From NCBI RefSeq assembly GCF_000150275.1, contig NW_002060959.1, positions 440,172-504,171 on the forward strand: 64,000 bases of DNA, given 5' to 3'. The translations under genes and the position numbers were made by a program. The notes under the pieces are model-generated. The model did not search any database. It was not told the origin of the DNA and saw only the letters and a program-made list of their open reading frames with translations. Positions 34,801 through 47,429 of the stretch are shown piece after piece (positions within the stretch are counted from its first letter, which is position 1; each line of letters starts with the position of its first letter). The DNA is from Trichoplax adhaerens. Lineage: Eukaryota > Placozoa > Uniplacotomia > Trichoplacea > Trichoplacidae.

Positions 34801-34900
34801 TCTAGCAATACATGCTACAAAATGGAGCAACGCCTGGACACTGAAATAATCATATTTTATTGGAAGTATTCTTTTTTTAAAGCCATAATTCCACATTTAT
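31848..34900 (-). pseudogene. PERK-type kinase, copy B (broken, with internal inversion)
   Basis: Minus-strand order: luminal relics (34490-34770; 34191-34373 with K-K-E-L-L-Q-M-Q-D; 33750-33943 with I-I-G-D-G-Y-Y-A-T), a membrane-exon relic (33450-33600), an inverted insert segment (32995-33400), then the 3' half of the kinase from the end of the insert exon (32910-32980) to a stop at 31848-31850. Kinase-half exons are 85-95% like copy A. Defects: the catalytic HRD reads QRD (about 32745); TGA replaces a Trp codon at 31932-31934; the 5' kinase exons (ATP-binding lobe) are missing; the segment after GDFGLA loses its donor. Clearly dead. Confidence 0.82.
32995..33400 (+). repeat. inverted PERK kinase-insert segment, copy 2
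   Basis: Plus-strand frame 33016-33345 reads D-S-I-Q-I-A-F-E-T-N-N-D-I, then R-I-V-F-K-E-E-D, then S-Y-V-N-S-S-V-R-K. The intact gene has the same string on the minus strand ([23 protein letters not shown]). The tail of the same exon lies at 32910-32980 in the normal minus orientation, so the exon was inverted in place. Confidence 0.85.
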
Positions 34901-35296
34901 CATTTCGTGTGTATGTTATAGATCTATTACTACGATTAATTATAAAAATTGCCTTACAGAACAAATTTAAAATTCAAAATAATCTTTTATCTAGGTTATA
35001 AAAATGTCAATATTCCCATCCGCTAACAAATATACCTCATTTTATTCTTTACAGTGCAGTGTTGTGAGCCATAATTGCGTTTTTATAACCATGACGATAG
35101 TTACTAATAATTATAGCATGACCAGTAATGGCCAGTCGAGTTGGATGCTGAACAGTAAGTTACGTGTATTTGGTACAATTTAGTTTTATCTCTGAAGCTG
35201 CAGAGAACATTAAGTGCTAAACAATGGATATGACGAGAACTAGAAAAAAGTTTTTGTAAATAGCGCCGTTATTATTACATTATATATAACAATTTA

Positions 35297-38200
35297 TTAT
35301 TCAACTTCAATCTTAGCGTACATTTCGCTCGCTAAAATTTCTTCAGCGAGTGGGCGTTTTTTGGGGTCTCCACAAAGTAACCACCTTATGAAATTTGCCT
35401 AGTACAGTCAGCAAGAGCAAATAGTGAATTTTTGTTGACTCGTATTGTTAATCTTATTGATTCGATAACATAGCATACCTCTAATGGTCTCTCCTTGCTA
35501 AACATACTATCAAATTTATTTTGTTCTCGTAAATTGGACAAGAGCTATAAAGTAGGTCATTATATTTTCAATTATCGTCTACCCTCATTACTTTTACCAC
35601 TATAATTGAAAAACTATAGTTGATTGCACTTACTTTAATTCGTTCCATTCCAGTTGTCATTGGATGAAGTAGTTCGTAAAGTATTATGCCTAATGCATAA
35701 ATATCTACTTTTTGGCTACAACGTTTCCCCGACACCTAGTTGAGTTATCCAAACAAGACATTGTTACCGGCAATGTGTAGAAACGGGACGTTACCCTATA
35801 TAAATTACCTGCTCAGGGCTCATATACAACATAGTGCCCACATTTCTAGAATACTTTTTACGTTCATGACCTTTACTCGTGCTTTGGGATAAACTATCTA
35901 TCGTATCTACGGTAACAAAATTAACTTGTCAATACGAAATAACGCAACGCAATCAAGATGAAAACAGTTAAAATTTTGATTCGTATCTGTAGTGGTCACA
36001 GTACCATAGTCGCCGTAATCAATAGCCAAACCAAAATCTCCAATTTTCACAAGGCCATCCATTGAAAAGAATACATTAGCAGGCTATAATGTCAACAGGT
36101 AATTCATATTATAAACATTAATGCTATTATGCCTTTGTTGAAAGACAATGATACTCGGTACTGAAAATTATCCAATTTATCGCATTACCTTTAAATCTCT
36201 ATGAATCAATCCAATATTATGGATGTAGACTAGGGCCTTTAGAATCTACAAATTAACAAGCGATAGAAAATTTTTGCACTACATATGATAGCACAGCTGA
36301 GTACCAGCTAGATATGATTCATTAGAAAGACGACCACAAAAATTATCCTCCTCACTTATAGGTTTACCTGATTAAATATATCATAGCATTCACTAAAACT
36401 GCGATTTTCAACATTTTTTTGTAACCATTTGTCCAATGTTTCAGAGTGGCAAAGTTGCATTTGAATGAATAAATAGCTAGGTGGTTTTACCACTTCTGTC
36501 GGACAAGACTGATGGCGTTTTCTCGCTTTTCTAACACTTGAATTAACATGAGAGGATGATGATGTTGCCCCAATGACGCTGTTATTGGAAGGTTTACCAC
36601 TAGTACCAGGTAATATTGCATCTTCTTCGAAAACAATCCCTGAGTTGGAATTGCTCATTCTAAGGTCGTCACTCGTTTCCGAATTCTCAAAGGCAATTTC
36701 CATCGAATCCTTGGCACTTTCTTCTCCAAGTCCGGATTCTTGAAAAATTATACTACCCGATGTATCATCACCGCTATTATTGTCATTATTATGATCGATC
36801 GACTTTGATAGTCCGCGAAAACTAAACTCTAGAGAGTTTCGTGCAAATCGTACTGATGATTTAAACTTTCCATTGAGAGAATTGCTTTCCAATTCTGTAA
36901 TTTGGTCAGTATAGGACCAAGAATAATTTAGTTTTCGGTTCACGTTTGAGGACTGAAATGAACTTTCGGTTTCAAAATTTTCATTATCGTCTTCGGTAGC
37001 AAAAGCCCGTGAGCTTTCTTCACTATAAAATTAAACGAATAATTAAGTTTTATTTTTACCAAGGCAGTACAAACTTCAACACTGTTTTAGTTGCCAATGC
37101 TATTGTCAAGTGCTGTACCTAGCAAGTATGTCAGAATTCTTTGACCAGCTGCTTGATGATTCCTCTACCCATGCGTTATAATAACGTACTGTTCCAATAT
37201 GATCCAATTTGGCTAGCAACTTTACTTCCCGTAAGACTTTTTCACGTTTTTCATCCCTAAGAATGCAAATACATAATCGCTTTCATTAAGAGATATTCTT
37301 GAAAAAGTGTTATCGAATCGAATCTTTTACCAATACAATCATTGTTTACCTATCAGGCAATCGCACTATTTTAAGGGCGTAATCCTGATCGTCAAATTTC
37401 TTTTTAGCTTTGTACACAACACCATATCCACCACGTCCTAGCTTCTCTTTTAATTCAAATTCACTATCCAGCCTAACGAAAAAGTTGACATATAAGGTTA
37501 CAAAAAGGCATCATATCATTTGTAGTCAGCATAATGGAGTACCGTGAAATTTGAATCATCTCTCCATTGTCGGTGTTACCATTCTAAAAGACATTACGAT
37601 GAAGATATGAGAAATATTGCACTGTAACATGTCAATAATTAAATCTTCGTATTACCGAATTGCTTCCTGATAAAGTAGTAGATGTTGTTAACGTATCAGA
37701 TGAAGGCGGCACAGAGCTTTGATCCTGAAAATTATCGATTATAATTATTACTATCATAGATGTATTTATGAAGCATTCGAACTACAATTTCAACGAAATT
37801 AAGCACCTTGTCCTCGCTAAACATTGGCGATTCCTTTTCTGTCTCCGAGGTATCATTATCTATTTTAGGTTCATCAGTTGCTGTTTCACGTCTTCTAATC
37901 CAGCGCTGTACCACATAGGATGTGAGAAGAAATTGCACGCTACAAATCACTAGTATCTCTTTCCTAATCGTCACAATGACAAAGAAATGAACTTAGGAAT
38001 TGTAGAAGAATTCTAAAGAAAGTCGCGACAGTACTATAAAAAAGGATATGCAATTACCACCAATCCCAGATTGAACCTTTAATGTTTCCCATGATAGTTG
38101 CATAATAAACATAATTTCCATCGCTAATTAGCTGTTGATTTGGCTTTTTTTGACTGACTAGAATTTCACCATCATCTATGAAACAGCATTTAGTAATTAG

Positions 38201-41200
38201 TTAAGAAAGCATAATAGAATGACTAAACATGGTAAAGTTTTAGGTTCTCAAATTTTAGAACTATACAAACCGAATGGATAAGGAACTGATTTGTCTTTTA
38301 ACGCAATTTCATTGCTTCCATACTTGTTAGTTTTCACAATGGGCGTTCTACTATGCAAGGCAGAAAGTTTATACATATACCAACCCATTCCAGCGGCTTT
38401 CGCTAGTTTTGAAAAATCACTAGTAATCAATGTTTTCTCATCTCCGCTCGTCAGATGATCCCTCATTTGAAGAAGTTCTTTTCTAGCAGTATCAGCTGCT
38501 TTCATTTTATTAACGGTGCATGAATCGATAGTTGGATTTATGTACAGCTGATTGTTGTAAGTTCCTGCAAAATTTGACAGTAACTTTACAAAGCGAAGTG
38601 TATAATAACATTTTACATTCGACATTTTGATCTTATTAGAAAACATCGTGCACAAATTAACGGCGTACCTATGTACATAAAAATAGCATTATCTACACGG
38701 GATAAAGCGGTAGTTTTATGATTTGAATCAGTCGATGAGGAGGTTGAGAAGTCAATTCCTTGTGAGTTTCCGGTACCAGAAAGGACCATATCAATTTGAC
38801 GCAGCTTGCCATTTGATAACACCCAGGTTGTCGCTACAGGAGCTTCAAGCTGTAAATACGATGGATGATTAACAAATGGAAGCATGATAATGCCTGTAGA
38901 CACCCGTTTGGATGTCTGTACTATAATTAATTAATCTTGCGACAATTTATTACCTCTTTTTCCCAAATAAGGTCACTTAGGGAACCCAATCTGCGGATAG
39001 TGTTACAAGAACAGCTTTATTATTAGCTCTACAGCAATGTAACCTACATGTACTCGTACGTGCATATGTAAAACAATACCATCCATACCCTGAGAATGCA
39101 TATACTTTGTTTTTGGAAAAGCTGATGTATACTTTTTCCCCATCATTTGTTTCAATACTAACAGGCGTAGCCCTGCCGTCAGAATCACAATGATGCTCTT
39201 CGTCTTCATTAGGTAACGATAGCTTATACTGTCCAACAGTTAAATTCCATCTGCAATGTATTTTGATTTATCGTTATGGAAATATATTGATGACATAAGA
39301 GAATTACTTGCATGACAGATTACGACAAAACACAGACATAATTTTATATTGCGTAAATCTAATATTGGTACTAGCATCATCTGAGACTAAAGAAAGTTAC
39401 GTTAGCTTATACAACTAATACCTTTCTGATCCAGATACCATATCAACAGCTCGTAGACCTTCTTGTTCCCGTCTAACAATCAAGATTTCATCAGCAACCG
39501 CTTCAGTTCCCGAAGACTTGCAACCTTCCCCAGTGCATATATACTGAATCTGTATAATTTACAAGATAGCAATGTTAATAAAGAAATACTAAAAATTTGA
39601 GTCTTATGTGCTACGTAAGATAGCTAGTCATTTTCCCTCATGCCAAAGAATTTGGGTATCGCGGGTTTGAATACTGTCAGACGCACAAAGCAAACATAAT
39701 TTAAAGTAGCCATGACACTGCGCAGCAATTAATAAATATAATATGCGTAAAATCATTTTCTAACTCAGCCTGTCTACTCTTAGAGTAAAATATTCGCTAT
39801 TGAAATAAATAGTCTGCTTTGTGTTACATCATATAATTTATTATGTCATTCTTTTTTAGGGGATTAGTACTAAAATACTTATTAGCCTGCAGAGGATGAT
39901 ATAAAACCAACATGCGCACATATGCATTCAACGACATATTCGCCACGTTATAATACTGCACAATAATAAAATGTCACGATATTGCCACGTGTTTTGATGG
40001 TGAAAGAAATTGACGAATAGAGTTAGAAAGCGAATAATTATACAGTGAAATGGCTCATTTGAGTATTTTATGTCGAGAAGGGATACTATAACAATAAATC
40101 TTCACCACGATATTCTACGAAAAGTTATTTACTGTTCATTAAAATCGATTGGAATTATATGAAATAATGATATAGCAGTTTCAATTTTATGTATTATTAT
40201 ATAATTATCAGAGACCAATCACATTCTCGCTTTCGAATTGTGAATAGATATTTAATTATTGATCATACATCATAACATCCATTCACTCGTTTCTTGAATC
40301 TAGAAATAGCTACAAAAGCCGAGGAACAGTTGAATTGACATCGAACAAAATCAAGGGATGTTATCATTCATTTTATGCAAATTTAAAAGTAATGTATTAA
40401 TTTCAACTAAATATGTTGCTCGCAGAGATGAATAATGAAGTACAGTACCTTTCCTGTTACATAGTTTATTCCATACAGATGCACGTGCTTGCTGCCAGAA
40501 AGAACCGACTTATCGCTGACCTTGTACGATCTGGAGAGCATATCTTCGGCTGTAAACGGCATTAACTAAAATAGTAGGATTAGAAAGAGTTTAGTAACTT
40601 TTAGCCAAAATTTACTGCGCTTACTGAAGTGTACATGACCTCATGAAAATAGATTACAAGAAAGAAAATCTACTTTTCATTCACAACTTCATATTGATTT
40701 ATTAATTAACTACATAAAGTATAATTCAATATACTGCAGGCGATATAATGTACTTCTAATTTTAATACCGGTTTATGAATTGTATTTTGTTATGATGCAG
40801 TTTGCATTTTTCTAAAGTAGGACATTTAACAACTTGGCATGTAAGTGCTAATCCTTTGTTTAAGTAGTCATCGAATATTACTGTTATACTACTGGATATT
40901 AAGATGTCCTTGTTGATTAAATCATAATTTCTGTTTGTTCAATTTTTAAAAATACTACTAAAACACCCTATTGCAATACATGAAATTAAAGAAAATAGCC
41001 AAAAAATTTTCAGCTGATCGAATGTCACTTTACAAATCATGCTGAAATATTATTGTGTTATAAGAAAAGTTGTCATATACAATTCAACTCGTATTTGCAG
41101 AAGCAATAATAGAAAGACGATATCATTGACAGCAGCAATATCTTTGGATTTGTCTAGCAAAACGGCAATGGCACAGTTTATCGGGCCGATTTTTCACATA

Positions 41201-42229
41201 AAATGATAATATAATAATAACGTCCTTGTTGCAATGACACAATTGATACAGTAATGTTAAGAAATTGAACAGTTTTGACTAAAGATAGCAATCTATTCTT
41301 AGGGCTAGGATGGTATGGTTACTGAAATTATTTTAATACAATTCGTTTGGTTTAATGTCATAGCGGTACCTTGACATGTCCTCTTTCTTGATAATATATA
41401 TGGCCATCGAGAGAGGGAATCAGTTTAGGGGCATCGACTTCTCTCTGTCAATGAAAGGTAAATGTAATTCATTACGGTCATAGCTTATTTTAGGATTATT
41501 ATTTCAGGCATTTTTTTGGAGAATTACAAATAACATCAATTAGAAAGACTATCCAATAAGTCTATCCAGTAACGCGTGCTGCTGCCGACATCAATGCTGA
41601 CTGACTGATATTAAAGATCCAAGCAGCAGCCATGTATTAGCTCGGTAAAAGAAGGAAAGAAAGTATCTTTCGATCTTACCTTGACGGTCGTTGTTGATGA
41701 AGAGACTAGAGGTCCTAATAACGAATGCAAAATCCAATGTTTTTGCCCATTTCCTTTAGCGTCTAGAGCGGTTAATTTTCCATCCAATGTGCTAACAATA
41801 ATCAACGAATTGCTAGGGGAAAAAAATAAAGGATAATCAGTTTTGGTGATGCTTTTCCTCCTCATTAGCCAAGAGTTGATGATGGCTAGATCACGACTCA
41901 TAAGAAAAAATGGTCATGGCGATTCTCCTCTATGACTTCTACTATTTAGAGACTCTACTGTTGAAAACAGTCTTGACAGGGCTATACTAAACAGTCATGA
42001 TGGGCATGACGTCAGGTATAGGTCAAGGAAAAACAAAAATCGAGAAGCTTCCACCCCATGACTGGAAAACTTACCACGAACCAGCGCTACATTTTAACGT
42101 AGAAACACTCTTTGAATCATCCAGTCCATTAGCGTGACATAATAATAATGAAATAATCCATACGAAGACAAGATGGCATCGAAATTGCTTTAACATAAGG
42201 TTGCAAGAGCGACGAAATTGGTAATCCAT
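35297..42229 (-). CDS. EIF2AK3: PERK (eIF2-alpha kinase 3), intact copy C
   Basis: Exons (descending): 42075-42229, 41680-41812, 41370-41444, 40449-40565, 39422-39549, 39089-39250, 38954-38990, 38669-38849, 38271-38564, 38058-38175, 37795-37963, 37656-37724, 37543-37583, 37350-37472, 37119-37256, 36368-37022, 36189-36245, 36005-36083, 35809-35906, 35634-35735, 35479-35544, 35297-35398. All phases agree; 1,032 codons plus stop (human about 1,116). Residues 1-35 signal peptide ([11 protein letters not shown]); luminal stress sensor to about 465 (S-T-L-D-G, I-P-S-L-D-G, M-P-F-T-A-E); membrane helix about 468-488 after W-D-W-W; kinase from about 560: LGRGGYGVV, Lys594, a long acidic/serine insert (about 650-840), HRDLK 880-884, DFG 900-902, [19 protein letters not shown] phosphorylates eIF2-alpha on ER stress. 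The boundaries of exons 11 and 18 are the least certain. Confidence 0.93.
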
Positions 42230-43016
42230 AAAAAGATTTGGCAATCGTAGTCAATTGAACAATTTGCACTCCTCTTCTCAATCTTGGCACTTGAAAATGG
42301 CAATGCCTTGCGATTTCAAAAATCTCTTCTAGCCGATTATTGTAGTAGCAGTAAGACTAAGTAGAAAACAAGAACTAAAATATTAATTAACCACTACCCT
42401 ATCCAGGCAATAATCATGGCGATGGTGTTGCTGCTTTGCTATCCACTTTCACCATTTTTGCAGATTTTTAACTGTAGGATTGACGGATAAGATCGATTTT
42501 GTTATTTACCTTCCCTACAGTCCATGGCGCTTGCGTACTGTAGGTAAAGTATTGTAGTCGCCATAGCGTGTCAGTCATTTACAGTCCATGGTATTTCGCC
42601 TACAGTATTGTACTGTAGGGGAGGAAATGCAAAGCATCGAGGATGCGCAGTACCTCTCCCAGTCGAACGAATCGTGCTGACTGACGCTGGTACTGTACTC
42701 GATTGGACTGCTCGAATAAAGCTTTTACTATAGAATCGTTCCAGCGTGGCTCGGATCCTATAGGCAAACGAAAATAAGCCGGCTGTCCGGTGTCCAGTGT
42801 CCACCCACAGTTTGACACGTCGCACATTCCAGACGCCTAGGCGACGTCGCTGTGGTCCAAGTCTTAGTGCGGTACACAGGTTACACTAGCGGTTATAGTC
42901 TATAGACGCTGTACTGTATTGCACTGTACAGTCCGCTCTGCGCATGGGGAGAAGTCTAGCCATAATCAGGATGATAATGAACAGGACATCGGAAGGAAGG
43001 AAGATCCTCTTAATGG
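42230..43016. other. 5' flank of intact PERK, GC-richer and motif-bearing
   Basis: Contains the blocks shared with the copy A flank (42290-42520), a doubled ACAGTCCATGG (about 42518, 42580) and several TACTGTA/TGTACAG elements (42600-42620, 42690, 42905-42930). Two overlapping minus-strand frames of 75-84 codons at 42571-42827 have no recognisable family. The promoter must lie here; no TATA box is obvious. Confidence 0.5.
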
Positions 43017-43270
43017 AGCTACTAGTGCATCGGGTACACATCCATTGCAAGATGTCGTAATAATAGTGATTATTACTAGGACATGCTGATCTACAGAAGT
43101 AATGATAGCTATGATTACTAGGACCTGGTCGTTAGGTCATCTGTAGCTACTAGTGCATCGGGTACACATCCATTGCAAGATGTCGTAATAATAGTGATTA
43201 TTACTAGGACATGCTGATCTACAGAAGTAATGATAGCTATGATTACTAGGACCTGGTCGTTAGGTCATCT
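43017..43270. repeat. perfect tandem duplication, period 128 bp
   Basis: 43017-43142 and 43145-43270 are identical over 126 bases and separated by two bases. Each copy contains GTAATAATAGTGATTATTAC, an 8-bp inverted repeat with a 4-base loop. The lack of any difference points to a very recent duplication or an assembly artefact. Confidence 0.95.
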
Positions 43271-43731
43271 CTCTGATTTCCTACATTTGTAGTGCAACAA
43301 TGGATTATCGTTCATAATCCATACGTATAACGTGACAAGATGAACACGCTTAATGACTATTTATGTTTACGTCCTCTCTACTGAAGTACTGCAACATCAA
43401 TGAATGAAAAATCCATCGATATAACGTGACAAGAAGAATCTGCTATATGATTATTTCATGGTTACGTACTCTCTACTCTCGCATTAGTATTATATTTCTT
43501 ATTATATTTATTTTGATATCATAATATTTACAGTCATTTTAAAAAATACAGAAATTAAAAGTATGCCTTTATAAACCAGCCAATCAGCAGTATAGTAATC
43601 ACTTTTTCTGGTTAATATCGTAAGAAAGTCATCGATAATATAACCAGAAAAATAATGCAACTTACACGGCATAATCAATGAATCAACCAATTAATTTAGA
43701 ATAAAGCTGCAAAATAATCAAATACTTTTCA
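43271..43731. other. gap downstream of the release factor gene
   Basis: No gene. TTTATT at 43507-43512 is AATAAA on the minus strand, 220 bp after the release-factor stop, and may be its poly(A) signal. A pair of similar blocks (CATA.AACGTGACAAGA.GAA near 43320 and 43415) suggests another small duplication. Confidence 0.45.
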
Positions 43732-46287
43732 TTATTTCACGGAATCGCTTCCCCGACGTTTACTATCATCTAAAAAGTTGCGTATTGCCTTCATGCGATT
43801 CTCTTCCAGCAGTGAAGACATGAGGTGATTCAGGGATTCATTTCCGCTTAAAAAATCGTCTATACCATAAAGTGACATGTTTATGCGATGATCGGTAATA
43901 CGGTCTTGCTGGTAGTTGTAAGTTCGAATACGCTCAGATCTTGCACCTGTGCCTATCTATAGTTAGGACATTGTAAGCTGAATGCAAATTTTACATGAGT
44001 CGTGCCAACTTTCTAGATACCTGTTGTCTACGAGCATGAACACGATCTGTCTGATTTTGTTGCCGTTGTTCATCAAATAGCTTTGCTTGTAGAATTTGTA
44101 TTGCTTTCGCTTTATTTCGATGTTGAGATTTTTCTTCTTGAACGGCCACAATCATTCCAGTTGGAATATGTGTAAGTCGCACCGCACTATCTGTCGTATT
44201 AACATGTTGGCCCCCGGCTCTAATAATTGAATGTAATACCAATTTCACTTTACAATGTAACCGCAGTCACTCGCTTAATTGTAATGGAAATAAATGGCTA
44301 TTGTATTTTACCCTTGCGCACGGAAAGTATCAAATTTTATGTCATTCTTATTTATAACAATATCAATCTGAAACACATCAAAAGCAATCGAAGCAATAAG
44401 TGACCACCATACTTCTATCGATGATAAGATACAGTATAATAATATTAAGAATTAAGCAACAACAATGAAACATAATTATTTAAATATTTACCTCTTCCGG
44501 TTGGGGTAAAATAGCAACGGTAGCGGTGCTTGTATGCACTCTACCATCGCTTTCAGTAATCGGAACTCTCTGCACACGGTGAACTCCAGATTCTAACTAA
44601 AAGAGTGAATCAGCTCTTAGGATATATTAATTGATGATCGCTAAGCAGTAAATTGAACGCTGCTACGTAATATCAACATCTATAAATAGTCAGGGCTGTT
44701 ACTTTCATTTCACCAAATACTCCAGCTCCAACAATGCTAGCAATCGCTTCCTAATAGTAGTCAAGTAAAATAAATAAAAGATGATACGCCTACTTATTGA
44801 GCCAATACAATTGTAGGTAGCATAAAATTGTTGACCTTAAAACCTCCAACTTCGTTTTCGTGAAAACTCAATGCTTCAAATTTCCAATTTCGATGGGATG
44901 CATATCTAACATTGACAAACAGATAGTCAAATCGTAAGGTAACAGTATTTATTTAGACGAAACTAATTTAGATTGATGCCTAATGGAATTCATGAATCAA
45001 GGCTACAGGTCAGCTAGTTGTCCGGGACAAAACGTCTAATTGAATAAGTAGTATCCAACCAAAAACTACAAGAATTGCTTCCATATTACTTACCTTTTAT
45101 ACATCTGGAATAAATCAGCAGCAAAAAGTGCTGCTTCAAGGCCACCAGTAGCAGCTCGTATCTCAATAATAGCATTACTATCGTCGGCTTCATCATTGAC
45201 AGCTAATTCCTTGATTGCTTCTTGCTAGAAATGATGACCATTCTAAAGCTCACTTACAGTATCTCAAAATAACAAGTTGAAACAAACTAGGGAGTAATTA
45301 TCTTACTTCCAGAGCATTAACTTCTGACATTAATTTATTGCGATCTTCCAAGGCGATTTCTCTCATTTCTTTTTCTTCGTTCGCTAACTGTTCTAACTCG
45401 TTGATTGCCTATAATTGAATATAAATCTACAGCTCATGATAGGCTATCTTTCAAGTTTCTAGCAGTTTAATTGCTCCTCATTAGTATCTTGGCATTATAT
45501 TATCAATGAACTAATATTTTGCTGATCATTAAAAGCCGCATTAGCATCATTAACCATGTCAACATCGATAAATATTGAAGCGGGCATAGAAGGTGAATCA
45601 AAACCTGTTTCTTTTCCTCGATAGTATCGGAAAGCTTTGCTAAGGGAGCGATTCTACGCAAATTTTTATAAATTTCTTTCCGTTCCAGAGTAGAAATGCT
45701 GGCCTAATTAAAATGATTATTTTTTCCAAGTTGTGCTATTAGAGTAAGCTATGTCTTGTCATTTATTAACTTTGCCTAATACAGTATATACTGAATGAAG
45801 TAGGCTTTAGAAAAGTTAGGTAACAATCCAAACGCATTGTATACTATGACAATAGTAAATGGCAACTCGTAGTCTTTCCTTGGTTACCTGGGCATTGATA
45901 CGCTCTACTAGTTGTTTTTGCTGTTTACTTGCAAATTTTAATTCATCGGCTATAACTTCTTGCAATTGTTGATGCTGAGATAGCTTTTTGGCTAGAGAAA
46001 CATGCACAGCACGGTAGTTAGATAAATACTGTTATGTAGAAGGGAATTAAAATACGATCGAAATCTTTTATGACTACCATTTGATGGATATCAAAGACTA
46101 TACTATCACTTATAATTGTGACCAAAATGTCGTACAATTTTAGATGAACAAATTTGGTAGTTATTGAGATCAAGCCGTCTCCATTGTAATGTACAGGTGT
46201 TCGGGACGCCCTGTAGTTACAGTTAATACCATTTGTAGAGATTACCCTAACTGCTAAACATCTCAAGGCTATTAATATCTTGGTCAT
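43732..46287 (-). CDS. MTRF1L: mitochondrial RF1-type peptide chain release factor
   Basis: Exons: 46246-46287, 45888-46028, 45605-45703, 45307-45408, 45094-45224, 44836-44905, 44703-44750, 44492-44596, 44312-44367, 44021-44219, 43732-43956. All phases agree; 405 residues, within the size range of animal MTRF1/MTRF1L. The N-terminus ([14 protein letters not shown]) is basic and hydrophobic like a mitochondrial presequence. A coiled N-terminal domain is followed by [12 protein letters not shown], then the codon-recognition region H-R-V-Q-R-V-P-I-T (PxT at 223-225), then the peptidyl-tRNA hydrolysis motif GGQ at 267-269 in R-A-Q-G-A-G-G-Q-H-V-N, and R-I-R-T-Y-N-Y. It ends translation at mitochondrial UAA/UAG codons. 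The unmodified motif length fits the MTRF1L branch better than MTRF1. The first exon is inferred from phase and presequence character. Confidence 0.92.
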
Positions 46288-46339
46288 GGTAAGATCTCCT
46301 TTGCTATTGCTCATTATCCATGCATTAATCATTTAGCCA

Positions 46340-46985
46340 TGGTTATTGTAGTTTATATGGCAGGAAGAACTTACAGTAGCAACGGGGAAATGATTGCACA
46401 AGATATCTCGATTGCATTTTCATTGGTAGCCAGGTGGCCCAAGTCCATCCACCTCGGTACCAGACAGTACGCGTAGAATGAATAGCTTGCATTCTATCAG
46501 CAGTTGGTAATAATTCATGTTGCAACGTGTTGAGCACAACGGAGAGATTCCTTAATCTTGACATTTCATTTCACCTGCAACCAATGTCATTGCATATACA
46601 ATGAGTGCATTAGTAAGTGATTCTAAAGTTTGTTCACTATCATTACGATAGCTGCCATGGCTGGCAGCTGCAAATGACATTAACAGACAGAGGTGCAATC
46701 GAGTTAAGACATGAATCAACTTACAAGGATTCTCCAATTCTGTATCACTCAATCAATGGTTGAAGATGCATCATCCAAGTTCCTTTCTAATTTGTATATT
46801 GATATCTGACTAGCAGTAAAACCAGACTTGTAATGGCGAGCTAATCCACTTGCCATTCACCAGAGAATCATTGCTGCAGCTGAGCTCAGCTACTACTTCT
46901 GTTTGAACAGGTGTTGTACAATTTGATTGAGGAGAATGTCTGAAGTAGTCCACTAACCCCTAATAGCAAGTGGTGATTTGCCTAG
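46340..46985 (-). other. coding-like exons of an unidentified gene
   Basis: Three minus-strand blocks have protein-like composition. 46868-46980 reads T-T-P-V-Q-T-E-V-V-A-E-L. 46562-46700 reads Q-T-L-E-S-L-T-N-A-L-I-V-Y-A-M. 46343-46564 starts L-R-N-L-S-V-V-L-N-T-L-Q-H-E-L-L and looks like a coiled coil. Adjacent blocks are in different frames with no room for an intron between 46562 and 46575, so the stretch is either a frameshifted relic or exons of overlapping transcripts. I recognise no family. It lies just upstream of the release-factor start. Confidence 0.35.
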
Positions 46986-47429
46986 ACAGTCTTCCGTATA
47001 CGATCTACAGTACTGTATGGTACACTTTTAAGCAGATTTCTAGAATGTACAGTACTGTGCTTTACAGTGTAGAGTACTGTAGTGTACAGAAGATACACTG
47101 GGGAAGCTGTGTGTGACTTCGCTCTCATACAAGTATGAGAAACAAAAATAAAAGCCATAGTAAATTAGTATAAGGCAACTACCATTTGAGGTAGACAACA
47201 GTAATGGAAACTGCCATCTCTTCCTTCGGCCTCGATCCTTTTTTTCACCATTTTTTAAACTGTCTTCTCCTTGACTGCGCACACTCGCTGCCCATGGTAT
47301 CATAGTAACCAGTAGCGCAGTAAAACCTTCTTTATCGCTAACGTATCCGTTGTCTTATAGCTTATCATTTTATTAAACTGGTAGATTTCCTCGGTTGGTT
47401 GTTCAATCCCGATTATATAATATTTCAAA
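46986..47429. promoter_or_regulatory. intergenic, motif cluster upstream of ARL3
   Basis: TACAGTACTGTA-type elements occur at 46999-47010 and 47046-47095 (several overlapping copies). ARL3 begins to the right on the plus strand and the release factor runs to the left, so this is probably shared upstream sequence. No gene is supported; the 87-codon minus-strand frame looks random. Confidence 0.4.

Noticed and set aside
42571-42827. Two overlapping minus-strand frames upstream of PERK (75 and 84 codons)
   Set aside because: They overlap each other in different phases, lack recognisable domains, and lie in GC-richer flank where long frames arise by chance.
43017-43270. Tandem 128-bp repeat as a mobile-element footprint
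   Set aside because: Two adjacent copies only, no terminal inverted repeats, no coding capacity; a plain duplication explains it.
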